Assembly: GCA_013397845.1 (NCBI GenBank)
Contig: VZTG01002326.1
Coordinates: 334,184 to 398,183, forward strand
DNA from: Melanocharis versteri
Taxonomy: Eukaryota; Chordata; Aves; Passeriformes; Melanocharitidae
Reading direction: 5' to 3'
DNA: 64,000 bases
Made by a program: the position numbers and the translations under genes. The notes under the pieces were generated by a model. It was not told the DNA's origin, did no database searches, and saw only the letters and a program-made list of their open reading frames with translations. Positions 1 through 13,900 of the stretch are shown here, in pieces (position 1 is the first letter of the stretch; each line of letters starts with the position of its first letter).

Positions 1-485
1 ATACCAGGACTTGCAAGGTCTCACTATAAAAACTGATAAACCTATTTTTATGCAGTATGCATCTGCATATAAAATAATTTAAGGTGTTTAAAACACTCCT
101 GTCTGAAGCAATTTTCATTTTAGCTGGGTTTGTTAATAGGAAATAGCAAAGGCTTTTAAAAAATTTTGCTATTTCCGAATGGTCTCAATTGTGTGCATAT
201 GCATTTGTGTTTGATGTGATGATGACGATGAAGACAATGGTGTGTCTCAGCTGATCTGAGGAGCAGCTGCAGGTTCATGCAACATTACAGACATGGAGGA
301 CACACTGCCAGTCAGGTTAGCTTTCATGGTTATGTGGTCTCACCTTCCTATCGCTCAGCCTTGCTTTACAGGATTGGTTTTTACAGCATGGTACCAGTCT
401 AAGTAAAAAGGCTGATTTGGCCTTGTAAGGTCATATATATCATAACTTAAACTGCTGTCTGATAAAGGGATTGTGTGCCCAAAAT
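1..485. other. A/T-rich non-coding sequence, nothing recognised
   Basis: No open frame of useful length, repeat family or RNA gene is recognisable here. A short GATGATGACGATGAAGA purine-rich tract near 215-235 is the only local feature. It ends where the CR1 LINE begins. Confidence 0.6.
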
Positions 486-1790
486 TGTAGAACCATAGAA
501 TGCCGAGTTGGAAGGGGACCTCAAGGATCATCTAGTCTAATATTTCTTGGCAGAAGCACAGTCTCTACCAGATGGCCCAGCACCCTGTCTAGCTCGATCT
601 TAGGAGAGTTCTATGCTGCAGAATCCACCACTTCCATGTGGAGTTCATGCCGGAGGCTGACTGTTCTTGTTGTGAAAAATTTTTCCCTTGCGTCTAATCA
701 GAATCTCCCCAGGTGTAATTTGTACCCAATAACACTTGTATTTTCCATGTGACTCTTTGTAAAAAATGAGTTTCATCTTCTCTATACCTAGGCTTTAAAT
801 ACTGGAACATGGTGATAAGGTCTCCCCGAAGTCTTCCTTGTCTCCAGGCTGAACAAACCCAGTTCTCTCAGTCATTCCTCACACGTCAGGATTCCCAGGC
901 CTTTTATCATCTTTGTGGTCCTCTCTGGATCCTCTGCAGCCTTTCCACATCTATTTTGTTCAAAGGGGACCAAAACTGAACACAAGATTCCAGGTGAGGC
1001 CTGATAAGCACTGAATAGAGCAGGATAATGTCTTGGTCATCCCTGCTGGTGATGCCCTTGATGCCACCCATCTCCTGTCCCCTTTCTGTACCACAGCAGC
1101 CCACTGGTCACTCATACTGAGCTTTGTCCACCAGGACCCCAGGTTCCTTCCCACAGATCTTCTCTCCAGATGGGCAGATCCCAGCCCACACCGCACTCCT
1201 GAAGCACACTTTTCCAGTTGTTCAACAAGGAATACCTTATACTCATCCTTGCTGAACTTTGTGAGGTCCTCATTAACCCACTCTTCCAGCCTATCCAGGT
1301 CTTCCTGCAGGGCATGTCCCACAAAGCGTCCACTTCCTCTTGGAGTTTGTTATCTTCAGCAAATTTTATTGGGTCACACTTGATCCTGTCTTCCAGACCA
1401 CTTACAGAGATACTAAAGAGCGCTGGGCACAATAAGAACCCTGAGGAACCGCAGCTGTGACAGGTTGCCAGTTTGAAAAGGAGAAAATTTACCAACACCC
1501 CCTGGGTGCCACCTGCCAGCCAGTTGCTCACACGCCACACAAACCACGTGTCCAGACCATAACAAAACAGTTTCTCTAGGAGAAGGCTGTGGTATCAAAA
1601 ACCTTGCAGAAATCCAGGTAGACAACCTCTACATAATCCCACATATGTCCACTCATCCCACATAAACCAAACAGGTTACTTTGGTATAGAGGGTAATCAG
1701 GAAGTCCATTCTTGAAAAAATTCCCAGCACTTGCTAGCTTCTCCGTTCCTCCACGGAAGCTTACCATGGAATCCCTCTCAACAGTACTCT
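486..1790 (-). mobile_element. CR1-type LINE retrotransposon, 5'-truncated and decayed
   Basis: CR1 is the dominant non-LTR retrotransposon of birds and moves by target-primed reverse transcription. This copy lies on the minus strand. Its 3' end is at the left: the segment near 487-540 (ATAGAATGCCGAGTTGGAAG followed by a GGACCTCAAGGATCATCTAG-like stretch) resembles the reverse complement of an avian CR1 3' end. Reading right to left, broken frames still show reverse-transcriptase-domain segments. These include YLDFCKVFDTT (polymerase motif A region, about 1,590-1,640), a NWLAGGTQGV stretch (about 1,500), FAEDNKL in place of the usual FADD-type catalytic motif (about 1,345-1,375), LQEDLDRLEEWVNEDLTKF (about 1,250-1,310), and IRPHLESCVQFWSPLNKIDV (about 950-1,010). 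Several frameshifts and stops separate these blocks, so the copy is inactive. The 5' part, with ORF1 and the endonuclease, is absent. Boundaries are estimates to about 20 bases. Confidence 0.9.
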
Positions 1791-4700
1791 GAGTGAGCTG
1801 AAATTTGCTATTCTAAAACCTTATCAAATCTAAAATCTTTGCCTTAGTACTAACCTTCAGTGTGCTCAAATGAATTCCAAACTCCTCAATATTGTGATTG
1901 CTGCAGCCACAGCTATCACCAACTGAGATATTACAAGGCAAATTTTCTTGGTTTGTGAGTACAAAAAGAAAATGTTATTTTTCCCTATGATTTTTGTCAG
2001 TTATACATGGATGATAGGTCTAAAAATTGTAAAAAAGTTATAGAAATCATTGAGTTATAGAAATCATTGATTTTTTTTCCTAGATGCTTGCAGTGCTTAT
2101 ATTATAAATACCTGGAGCAGCCTCCCTTCTGCTACTCCCTGAATTTGTCAACACCAGACAGACATTGCTGAATGTGTTTTCCAGTCTGCTCACCTCCCCT
2201 GTGTTTGCTTGTCTGTGTGCCCAACAAGTAGTGTTCAGCAAACCTTGATTTTAATTTATTTCTGTGGAGGGAGGACATAGCTCATGCTGCAAAAAAATTG
2301 CAGATTAAGAGACCAGATTCTGAGTGCTGATGCACTGCTTTTGAGCAAAGCATGAAGGTAGCCCACAGCATACTTCTGAAAGTACACGTTAGTTTTACAC
2401 TCTAGCTGTCTCATCTTTTAAACTCTTTTCCTCCTCCTATTTCCAGTTTTGTTTCATGTATCAAGTATTTTTCCACATTTTAAAAGTTAAATACAATCAC
2501 ATTTCTTTGGTATCTTCTTTTAATTATCTGGCTTTCTGCTTGAAATTATTGTAGAGATCATAACTAGTCATTATAAGTACTAATATGTTTTGATGAATCT
2601 TACATAGCCAGTATTGAATTTTGCAACCTCATTGATTCCATCATCCTGCTGTACTACATTGCACAATGTGACCACATTGAGCAGATAAACGATAGCCCAC
2701 AACTATTTTTCACTTCAAAGTGTTTCAATGATCCTTGGATAAAAGCTTGAATCCACTGAAGTCCTCAATTAACTTTATTTCAAATTTCAGTGACGGTGTA
2801 AGTAATATCTTTAGCGAAATGAGAAAAGGCAGTCAAAGTACTCACAAATTGCTTTGTGGACACAAGGTTTCTTCTTTTGTATTATAAAAATATTCGTACT
2901 CCCTGTAACATCATGTTGGAATAGTGGTACCTGTCGGACAACTCTGTTCCCACATCTGATGAATTAGTCACAGTCTCACTGGGACTAACGGCTTCGCCTT
3001 CATCAGAGTTACTACATGCTTGTACACGTGTAACAGAGCACCATTATATGACCCTGTAAGTGTTACCAACAGCTATTGGAAATGACAAACGCAGCACATG
3101 AAATATCACACAAACCTATTAGCTTATTTTAAAAACCTGTTGATGTTAGAGACTGGTGTGTGCAATCTTAGCCTCTGCATGGTATGGCCAATATTCCTTA
3201 GTCTATACGTAGTAAATCATGACAGAATTTATAAATATTGACTGAGATCAAATGACACTTAATGTGTCACTGTAAAAGTGCATGTGTAAATAAAATCCAG
3301 ATTTTACCCCAAGTCCCCAGTTCAGATTTGAATTTGTCCCCTTTTGCTGTGGCTAGACATGTTTGCTCAGCCACAGAGATGCTAAATTGAGAAGCAGTTG
3401 AATAATGCTGCTTTCAGCTGTAAATCAAATAACAAATGTGAAACATATTACAGCTTTAGAAAATAACCCAGATCACATACATCTGAGATTTAATATTGGT
3501 ACACCTTTTGGAAAGAAAGTCCCTATGTGGTACCTTACACCACTGATTTCCAAACTATGTTGACTGCTTTCCTACAGTTGGTATGTATATTTATGTACAT
3601 ACACTGACGTGGTGTATGTGAGATCTGCTTTGTTCCAACCTTTCCCTGAGACATGCCTCTGCAAAGACAACAGGTGCATGTGGACTTTTCAGGGACTCTT
3701 TGATTGCTGGAATTCCAGCTAATGAAGAACTGGTCCCCTATAATTTTAGCATACATTTTTCCCTGCCGACCATCATACAGGGCTCTCCGATAGTCCCAAG
3801 TCTGTTTATCATTAATTTATTTCTTTCATAACCAAACTGTTCTGCCCAAACAGCCAATCTTCTATCTTTTGTAAGAACATTTGCTTTGGAGGGTGAAGGG
3901 CATATCAGTCACTTGTTAATAATGAGGTCAGACCACTTTCAACCCCACGGTCTGCTGCAGCAGCTCAGCTTGGTGGCCATGGGGAAGAAGAGCCACAAGA
4001 GTCACTGTTCTTAATCTGGCAGGGAGAGGGGATTTTCAGGTCTTCCCTGCACCCCCTAATCACAACAAGCATTTCTCTCTCTCCTCCTGAGAGCCACATA
4101 CTTCACATTTTCCCTGCACAAATAACTGCTCAGGCCCTTTTTTCAAAGAGCCTTTATTAAACCACCAACTATTTGCTGTCAAGACATTTAGGATGAAATC
4201 ATCGTGTTAAACAAATAAACGCAGTTTCATACAGATCTCTGCTCTGGGAGGAGAATAAGAAAATAATTTCTGTCTGCTCTCCACAAAAGCGGCTGGAAAG
4301 GCTGAAAGAAAAATATTATTTTTACTTCATTGTGTGAAATATCGTTTTGGAGGATCTGATGCGTTGAGCGTTTGAAGAGTTTTTGCTGGCAGGTTTCAAG
4401 GGTCCCCTGGGTTGACCCCCTGGGATTGTTTTCTTCATTAATAAACTTTGCATGATGTGTGTTAAAAGGAACATTTTGTTTGCTTTGTAAATAAGGGATG
4501 TCAAACAAGAAGCAGAAGCCTCGCAGACACTAGATGAGGTGCTCTTCAAGGGCAGGGGATGCTTGTGGGGAAAAGCTAAAGTCTCAGAGAAGTCGAGAAT
4601 AATGTGACTGCCCCATCCGAGCCGAGGCACTGCTGTGGAAACTATCCAGCCTGCGAACCCGGATGAGGTAGCTTCTTCGCAGATCCCAGAGGGAAAGGGG

Positions 4701-7365
4701 CCCATTGTGCCTCAAAGCAGCAGGAGGGATACTTCGGAAGGCAAGCGCAGGAACATCTACCCAAAGCTGGGCAAAGCAGGCAAGATGGTGCAGAGCAGGC
4801 ACTACCATCACCGTGTGGAAGAAGAATTTTGACAGTTCTGCAAGCAGCCCCAGGGAGAGAGACTGAAGAGTGTTTCTGCACCAGCATTTGACAGTCTGAT
4901 GCTGCTGTGGAAATTATTATGGTAAAGCTTTGGACAGGATTTAAGACAGCAATTTGCAGGAAAGCAATCAGTCTTCTGCTGATCCTGGGGTTTTCTCTCC
5001 TATCACAAAGCAGAAGTAAAAATAGTCTGATGTTTATTGGTGTTTATTTTCTATTGCCTGCCTCTTTGCCTGTATTGCCGCTCAACTCTCCCACTGCTTC
5101 TGAACCTATTCATTTTGCATCTGTTGTTGCCTGCCCCCTTGAAGAACCCTAATAAGGCTTATAAAACAATTTAGCTCCTGTCATTCACAGCTAGAGTATC
5201 TGAGATGCTTCAGAAATGCCATAGCCAGGAAACAAAAATGTCCCCAGTGTCACTTTGGGTCCTGTTTCAGGCAAGGGTAGAAGCAGTCAGACAGGCTATG
5301 AGACCCCTGCTAGGCATTGGATGGACCAAGCCCCTCAGTCGGCTTTGCCCAACCTGCACATATTCCTATAGTGTTCTATTCCTCTGGCTGTCATCACAGG
5401 GGAAAAAAAAAATACCCAGACTGCTTAAAACTTGTTTACATTAGGAAGAGAACAGTCAAGCACACAGTTTAAGCGATGAAGGAGGATCAGTTCTCTAACT
5501 TAAGTGATCCAGGAGAGGAAACATTTCAGTGTCTAATACTCCTTAGATTTAATTACAACTGACAGGGTCCTACTTTCATTTACCATTTTGCGCAAAGCTG
5601 TGCACTGCATCAAGAAGAGATGTGGCTTCCACAGCTAAGCCTCAGGCCGGCTTTAGAAGCAATTCTAAAACAAGCATGAAATTAACAATATTACCTTTTT
5701 CTTAATCCGTATTGTATCTTTATTACTGAAATATTTATCATATGTAGGTCACATACCATGCAGTCAGTAAGCTCAGTAAGCTGATTTCAGAGCTATGTTA
5801 ATAACTGAAAGAAAAATGTTTAATTTGTCTAAAATAAAAAAAATATGTTATTTCAGTAATTTTTGTCATAAAAATGGTGAAATGCAAAAAATTTTTTGAA
5901 GAGGTGAATTGGGTGCAGAATCTTAGGAGTTACCATGACTGGCGATGGTGACGAATAGAATTTTCAGCTAATTTAATCAACCAATAAACATAGATGACGG
6001 AAGGATGTCTACCAAAAGTGAAAAAAGAAAGAAAACTGGTTTTGAAGTGATTTGCAGTGGATTTAGAATGGTGAAACAATATTTTAAAAATCTGTTTTGC
6101 CTTTAGAAATTTGACTATGTATATCTCATTCCACAAGCTCCCTGCCTGGAGTCCCAACTTCCGTTATCTTAGAGTAACTGTCACTCTCAAAAATTTTTTG
6201 TGCAATGAATAAGATTCATTAAGAACTTGCTCTGTGTAGTGGTTAAGCCATATATAGTCTTTCCATGTACAAATGTTGCTATTTTGATTTTGCATCCAAA
6301 TTTCCCTTTACTCATTCTTTATTACCAAGAAACTTAATTTTGATTCACAAAATTTGCTTCATCTTCAGAGGATACAAGCTGAGCACCTGGTCTGAGTTAA
6401 TTGAGTTGCACTAGCAGCTATTTATACAGCTTCTGAGTTTACATAGGGGTAGGACACTTTCATGGACAAGAGGGACTAGAAAGCTGTCACAAATTTTTCC
6501 AGGTTTGGGTACTTAGTTGCAATACAGGTCAAGTCATTCGTGATCAAGTACTAATTTTTGCTGAACTTAGGGATTATATGAAATTACTATATTCGTTTTA
6601 TTCTTTTCTAGACAGGAGATAGCCATTGAATTGGTGGCCCCAATGGCAACCATATGAGAGACACAAAAAATGGAACGTGGAAATTGAGTTGATCCATTTG
6701 AAAGAAAAGGGTCTGATCAGATAGCGGCGTGTAAAAAAATCCCCATATATGGTTGATACAAAGCTGGTTTGGAGGAAGCAAAGTTTTGTCCACGTTATGT
6801 CAAGACTTAAAAGCACTAAATGTGGAAGCATCCTTAAATGACGTCCAAGTATTTTAAAAAGAAATTAGTGTTTGTGCTGGTATTCCCAAAAATCAAAACT
6901 ACAATGTAGTGACAAATAAAGTATCCTGAAGTATTGCCTCATGAAGTTTTAGCAGTGGAGTACCTTGATACACCATTTTTGGAATCTTCTACTTCAAACA
7001 ACAAGACATTTATCATGGTTACTACATGGATTTTTGGTGATAAAGGTCTAAGGTTTGTATGGTGATAATGCTAGGGACAACTCTTCTTCCCGTGTGCATG
7101 GTGTTGAGCACATGCTGTTCGAACAGATTAGAAAGATTAGCATGCAAATTACTTCTAAGTACATAAAGACCGTATCTTACAGGTGTTTTGATAACCCCTT
7201 TTGAAAATTAAGATTCTTCTGTGAACCTCTCTGAGTAGTCTGTTCACTAGCCTTGGAGTTAATGAATTGCCTAATCCATCTTCTTTGCTCAAGTTAGTGC
7301 ACTTTTTCACATTCTGTCCCCGGTGGACATGGAAAATGATTGATCATTGTCCTCTTCATAACAAC
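1791..7365. other. Gene-poor A/T-rich interval
   Basis: No protein-coding gene or RNA gene can be supported across this stretch. Open frames are short, overlap on both strands and lack recognisable domains. Two items are listed separately: a perfect 17-bp tandem duplication at 2,037-2,070 and an exon-like 75-codon open stretch at 4,608-4,832. The interval could be intergenic or inside a large intron; the sequence alone does not decide. Confidence 0.55.
2037..2070. repeat. Perfect 17-bp tandem duplication
   Basis: The unit GTTATAGAAATCATTGA occurs twice in direct head-to-tail order (2,037-2,053 and 2,054-2,070) without a mismatch. It is probably a local replication-slippage duplication, and recent because the copies are identical. 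Confidence 0.9.
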
Positions 7366-7369
7366 TTTT

Positions 7370-7925
7370 TACATATTGGGAAATTGTTATCCCTTCCTCC
7401 CCCTCCCCCTGAGCCTCATGCTTAGTCTTCTCTTTTCTAGACTAAACAAACCCAGTTCTTTCAACCTTTTCTTGTAGGTCATGTTTTCTAAACCTCTGAT
7501 CATTCCTGCTGCTCTCCTTTGCACTCTCTTCAATTTGTCTACATCTTTCTTGAAGTGTGGTTCCCAAAGCTGTACAAAGCACATCAGCTGAGGCCTTAAC
7601 ATGTAGCCTAAAGCAGAACATTTACCACTTTTTTCACTGCTAAGACATTCCAGGTGAAGCACCAAAGAATAATATTTGCTTTTATCCTAACACTGCATCA
7701 GCAAGTCATGGTATTGTGATTGTCTATGACCTCCAGATCACTTTCTACAATATTGCTGCAGTCATAATCTTTCTTATCTAGTTTCTGAGTATTTAGATTC
7801 TTCTTAAGCCATCTAACATATTTCTCTCTCCTTTATTTCATCTTTAAGGCTTCAGACCATCTCTTCTATTTACCAAGACTATTTTTCATTCTGATCATGT
7901 CCTGCAAAGAGTTCCTGCATGATAC
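7370..7925 (-). mobile_element. Old CR1/L3-like LINE remnant
   Basis: The minus strand still encodes a continuous piece of the CR1-clade C-terminal region between about 7,390 and 7,665. It includes RPQLMCFVQLWEPHFKKDVD, then KRVQRRAAGMIRGLENMTYK and RLKELGLFSLEKRRL, the conserved tail after the reverse transcriptase. Further to the right, nucleotide similarity to the CR1/L3 consensus pattern continues in degraded form, with a GACCTCCAGATCACTTTCTA-type segment near 7,727-7,750 and a CATTCTGATCATGTCCTGCA-type segment near 7,885-7,910. Unlike the copy at 486-1,790, the preserved 3' UTR is missing. Divergence is higher, so this insertion is probably older. The right boundary is uncertain. Confidence 0.8.
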
Positions 7926-10900
7926 CAACTACCGTACTTCAAACAGGCTGCTGCATGCTGTGGTCTGTGACCTGTTCTGTCCCAGGACTGTGTGGCCATG
8001 TCATGTCTTTAGTTGCGATGACATATGTGCCAGCCTCCAGTCCTAGTAACTCACCAAACATACAGAGGGGAAAGTTTTTCCCACCTCACACGTTCACCAC
8101 AATGGATGTGCTGCTGAAAGCGACTCAAAGAGGAACTTCAGCCTCAGTTCCTCCAGCCAGGGAACCCCTCTGAGAACACAGCTCAGCTCTCCTGCTTGAG
8201 TGCATCCCATATGACACCAAGTATGAACCAAATGTACCCTACATATATATTTTCTTTGAACTAGAATAGTCTGCTTTTAGGATGACTATATCGACCTGGA
8301 CTGCTTTGCCTCATACTTCATCTTCTGAAACCTAATGCACTGGTTCTTTCAGTTTAATACTTCACTTTTTTCAAATGTAGTATTGTTATTCCACTGCTCT
8401 TCTTACTTCTTTCCACCTGTTCAGCCTTCCTTTTTCATCCTATGGTCAATTTTCCTCTGCCTTCAGATTCTAATCATATTCTTCCAAGAACCAGTGTATC
8501 TCCCCCCATAATTGTCCTTTTCCTTGAACCATTTTTTGAGGACAATTTGACATTTTCAACACATTGTGGGAACACGATGGACCATTTTTCACTTTTGCAA
8601 CAGATAAGCAAGCTCTGCTGAAACTGTCCTTTAGATATTTCTACATTGAAGGATTTGGCATTTATACATTTTACAACTTCCACCTCACCATCCACTAGGA
8701 CGATTTGCAATCCAAGCCTGCTAAATCTTGCTAGCCCTGGACAAAGCCAACAGTGCTGCCCCATGCATCTCTCTGAAATTTCAAAATAGTTACATACCCT
8801 GTGTTTAGGTTCTTATACCAGTATGTAACAGGACTTAGACTTGCATTTTCAAAATAAACCTACAGAAGAATATAAATTAATCTACAAATTTAACATAAAA
8901 ATAGAGAACTCAGTTGTTACAAAAGTGGTGGTGAAACCTGCTTTGATACGGTCCTCAAATTCTTGGCATTTGTCTGGAGACACAAATTGTTTTGCTATGG
9001 TACTTCATTTTTCTTCTCTCATGTTTCTTTTCCCCCATTCACTATCTACTTCCAAGATTTTTCCTGGATCTCTGTTTCTGGGTTTTGTCCATTTGAAGAT
9101 CCTCTCAGTAGTTTCCTTCAAAGCCAGTGGAAGCCCAGGCTCCACAGAAAGTTTTTCGCTAGAATGATCCTGTTTCTGATTAATTCTCCTTTGCAACATA
9201 CTCTCTGGTGTCTAAGGAAGCCAAAATCCTTCTGTCAACACTCTGTGCAGCCAAGTATTCTCCTTTAGCCCTGGCTGTCATAATCTCTGGGATCACATTG
9301 AGACCCTCTGTTCTTAACCTCCCAGAGCTGTGCAGCTGCTGGTCATGCGGATCCAATAAATAACCAAAGTTTTCCCTGCCCCGTCCTCCAGCTTCTCTCA
9401 ACCTGGTTCTGGGTTATTCCAAGCTGCCTTTCTTCTCTGAGCCACCACTGCCCACTCTTGCCATTCCTCTGCTGCGCACATGTGCAGGGGCCTCCTGAGG
9501 TGCTCCTGCCAGCAGATGCTCCCTTTGCACGTCCCCTGCCTGGCCAAGGGTTCTCATGGCTCAGCTGCCAAGTCCACCTCTTCCATGCCACCTTGCCGTG
9601 TTCTGCTCCCCTATGGAAGGCTGCCACAGCCTATCCACTTGTGTGTCTTCTGCAGATTTTTTCCAGCAATGGGTTATAGCAGGAGACAAAACAGTGATGT
9701 ACTTATTGCCATAATTCACCTGGCAAATTAGAAGCCAGATTAGAAACAAAACTGGTGACCTTATTCCAGTCAGGAGCCTCCAGTCATGTCTGAGTCATGG
9801 AATATTTGTGGAGGTCTAGAGGGTCTCTTTACTCTCCCACAGACTAGAAAATATTATTAGGCCTGCTTTATACTCCTGACATGGATAGTCCAAGTGATTT
9901 GTTCTGAGTCACTCAGCAGAAAATTTCCATTGCTCCTAAGCATTACCAGGCTAGACTCTGCTGCTTTCCAGGTTAGAAGTTTTTTAGTTACATCTCTAAT
10001 GGTTTTTTTTTAGTTGCTTGGTTTGCATGACACGGCATATTTTAGAACATTGTTGCTGTGATATTTCTTTGAGACGATAGAAACGATAGATTTTACCATC
10101 ACTAATTTTGTTCAATGACTGGTTCAGTGCTCTATGAGGAAGCCTGTTCATTCCTCTATATGACTTCAGTCTTATAGAAAAGATGTATTACTGCAGAATA
10201 AAAATCAAGTTTTGGAACTTTTCAGTTCAAAGCCATCTACAAAAGACATTTTCCTTCTTTTTTTAAAATTTTTAATTTTTAATAATGGACTCTTTCCATT
10301 GATGAATTTTTTACATAGCCTGTTTTGAACTCTTGCTATTTGAAACAGCTTGCTGATGTTATCTTAAATTACATCCCCGTGTGGGTCTGTAAAATCCTGA
10401 AGTTATTACAAATAAATAAAGGAAATTTCTCTTCATGATGTAAACCAGCTTTGAATGAAGTCATTGAGTGGAAGTTTGACTTGGATTGCTTCTGAAAAAT
10501 TGCTCAGACCCAAGGCAAAGTTCTGCTTTTCCTCTGTGTGCTGCAGAAATTTGTGAGCAGCTGCTCTAAGTCAACTGAGGGGAGCAAACCCCTGTTGCTT
10601 AATGCCTTGTTTTAATTTCCAGTGGGAAATGATGTATCAGAATGTCCATACTCTCCAATGCTTTTCTTTCATTCACTTTTTCCAAGTAGTATCCTCCTGA
10701 GCAAGTTGTATGGTTAAGTGTGATTGAAAGATATGAGATTTGAGTTTTCCCTTCTCTCTTATATTAGGCATCTTATCCCATCAGGCAACGCAGTGGGCCT
10801 CAAGCTTCCCCCAGTTAGTGGAGTTGGCACCAATAAATAATCGGCTGATCTGTGCCATTCTGAGCTGAACCACAAAGGTTGTGACGCCAGCATGAAGAGC

Positions 10901-13900
10901 ATACAGCACAGTTCAGATTCTGCTGTGGGACACAGGACATGAACAAGCAGTGCTGTGAAATCATGCCGGCACTTCACTTGGTTCTCTCCCCATTCCTCCC
11001 CACTGTGGTCCTCTGCTGTTCCACAGATCTTCATCGCTTTCATGGATAGCCTTTATGTCACTGAGAGAAAAATTAGACCTTCTGTGGTCCCCTGAAAGGG
11101 TTGAAATCTGCGTCTGTATCACCTCAGTGACAGTTTGCTCTAGTGCACTATGAGGAGATGCCAAAAAAACTGTTGTTGATTGCTTGTAGATTCAGGAAAT
11201 ATGTTTAGTCTTAGCACAAAGCTGCACATTACTTCGGCTAGTATCTGGAGCTCTGATCATTTCGATTTATCATTTTATCTTTTCACAAATACCCATCAAC
11301 AGCCCAAACACTCAGATATGAATCATTTAATGTGTTGAGCACGTCGAACAACACTGCTCACATTGTGCTTTTTAATTGTTTCATTAGCTGTACTAATAAC
11401 TTAGCAATGCAACCAATAAATGCAGCAATCTGTCCCACAATACTGAAGGCAATGGCCAGGACAACCTGCCCTCAATTCTCCTGAGAGAGGGCCAGATTCT
11501 GACACTGGGGTTGTAAACACCATGTTTTAAATGATGCTACTGTCTGAAAAGCCCTATGCAAGCGCTGAGATTGCTTATGGTGTGAGGTACTATCTAGTCT
11601 CTTGACCACAATTAACAGGTAACTGGCCATAATCTTCACGGAAATCAGATAATGGATGAAGAAAAATACAAACAAGATGGCAGGATCTGAAAGGTAGAAT
11701 TAAAGTTATATTGTATGTTATAGCTTGAATTTAAATGAACAGCTTGTTAATAGGTGGAAGTCCATATGAGTATGACATTTAGCACTGTGACTGAGACCTA
11801 CGTGCGATTTTCTCCTTCTCAGTTGATAAAGCTCTTTAGCAAGATGACTGCCAGAGGGCTGTCACTCTGATTCCCCAGGGCCTGAGCACTCACACCACCA
11901 CATTCCCCATGTCTATGGGCAGATGTTAGCACTGGTTGGAGAGTGATGCTGTATTCCTACCTGTCTCTCCCCTTACCCTGAAAACTCTGAGCTGAAAATC
12001 GAAGTATTGGCAGGTATTTCCTTGTACTTGGAGATGCTGTCACTGCAGCCTCTGACAGAACTTCCAAGACCACTTCTCCCACTCCTCCAAGTGAGATGGG
12101 GAGATGGCCCACCTCATCCTGCTCTGCGGGATGGAGGTCAGTCGAGCAGCACATTTTGTCAGATTGAGCATAACCAGACATCCTGACTGAGATGACGAGA
12201 GCTGCTACATTCAGCTTCCAACCACGGCTCCCATGAAACTTTGTGGTAGCATTTCAGTGTGGAAATACTTCAATGTTCAGACTTAGGGGGTAGAGTATGG
12301 GACGGAAAAAGCTTGTTGAAAAACTGATACTGTTCACAGAAAACTGATACTTAAACAAATAATTCATGTAGCTGCACACCGATTTTCTGTCAATAAACAG
12401 TTTTAAAATGTGCCTGATCCCTAGACAAGTCTGCAGCCCATACTGAGCTATTTTATTACTCTGAGTACCTCTGAATCAGCTAGCCCTGCTGTTTTCTCTT
12501 CCTCCACATAAGGTAGAGATTTGTTCATCTCGTGGGATGCTCAGTCAGTCCTTGGCTCCCCACACTGACAGCCAAGTTACAGTTTCAGCTCCACAAAACA
12601 GTGTTTATATAAGAGCTAGAGAGAAAAGACACCTATGAAAAAAGAAAAATAATTATATTTGTTTGTGTTATAGAAGCCCACACCAGCCCCACTTGCAGTT
12701 GGCCCCCAATACATAGCACAGGGTAAGATCATAGTTGCAGTCAAAGCTGCTTGCAATCTAATTAAGACAAGATGTAACACGCTGATGCAACAGACGGTTG
12801 AGAAGAGGATCAACGATGGGGAAAGCACTCACTCCTTAAGAGGAGAAAGAAACTAGAAATTTTTGCAAATTGCCTAATTCCAGCATCTGGGGCTTGAAAA
12901 ATCTTACAGGATATAACAAAACCAACAAATAATGGGAAGTTTGCAATAGATCTTGAGAGTAGGTAAAGGATTGACATATTACTTTAATATTTTCTGCTTG
13001 GAGTTTTTGTGGGGTTTTTTCACTTTTCATTGGTCCTCCACATTTGTGCCTTTAAGTGAAAGGTCAGTTAGCACAAGCAACATCAGACGGTATTTTGGAG
13101 TGCGATTTATGCTGTGATTGTTTACCCCAGGAACTAGCTGTTTAGGTAGGCTCTAGAAGGCAAAATTTTCTTCGGGAGTCATTATTGTTGAGAAAGCCTC
13201 AAAAACTGGTATGTTGAACACAGTCTTGACAGATTAGCTCCCTGAACCGGGAAGCACAATGCTGAAAGAACAGATCAGAGGTATGGATCAACTTTTTTCA
13301 TCTGGATGGGAAGCTGAATCTAAAAATTATCTGCAAACCTTTGTGTTTCAGTATTAATTACTTCCCCAGAATAGTCTTTTTGTAGGTACTCAGGTACTGT
13401 GTTTATATCAAAGTCCTAGCACCCCCTTGTATCTTCAGCTGCCCCAGCTCCCATTGTTTTCTAGACACTTGCCTGAGTTTCTGTATTTTGGAAGGAGGGA
13501 CTGCACATTTTCCTCTTTAATTCAACAGAACAACTCTTCTTTAACCATTGCAGAGAGCAGGCAGTAGTAATATGAGTGTGCAGGAAGATTGAAATCAATT
13601 AGAATCATGGTTATGAGTTGTAATGCCATACAGAAACATGGCAAAAGAGAGTGACAATATGCTCCCCCAGTCTTGTGTTAGAATGTCTTGATGTAGTACT
13701 GACACATCGGCATGCTCAGGAGGAGTAGTTTTGGTTACTGTTTGGAGTCTAGGTAAAAGAAAAATGCCTAGCAGAAGCAGAAGGTAATGGCAATTCAGTG
13801 TGCAACACTCCTCTCTCTAAATTATGGCACTGAAAGAGTTACAATTCTGTTTGAAAGAGTTCAACAAAAATAACCTTTTCTTTTAAAAAGTTTCAGAGTT

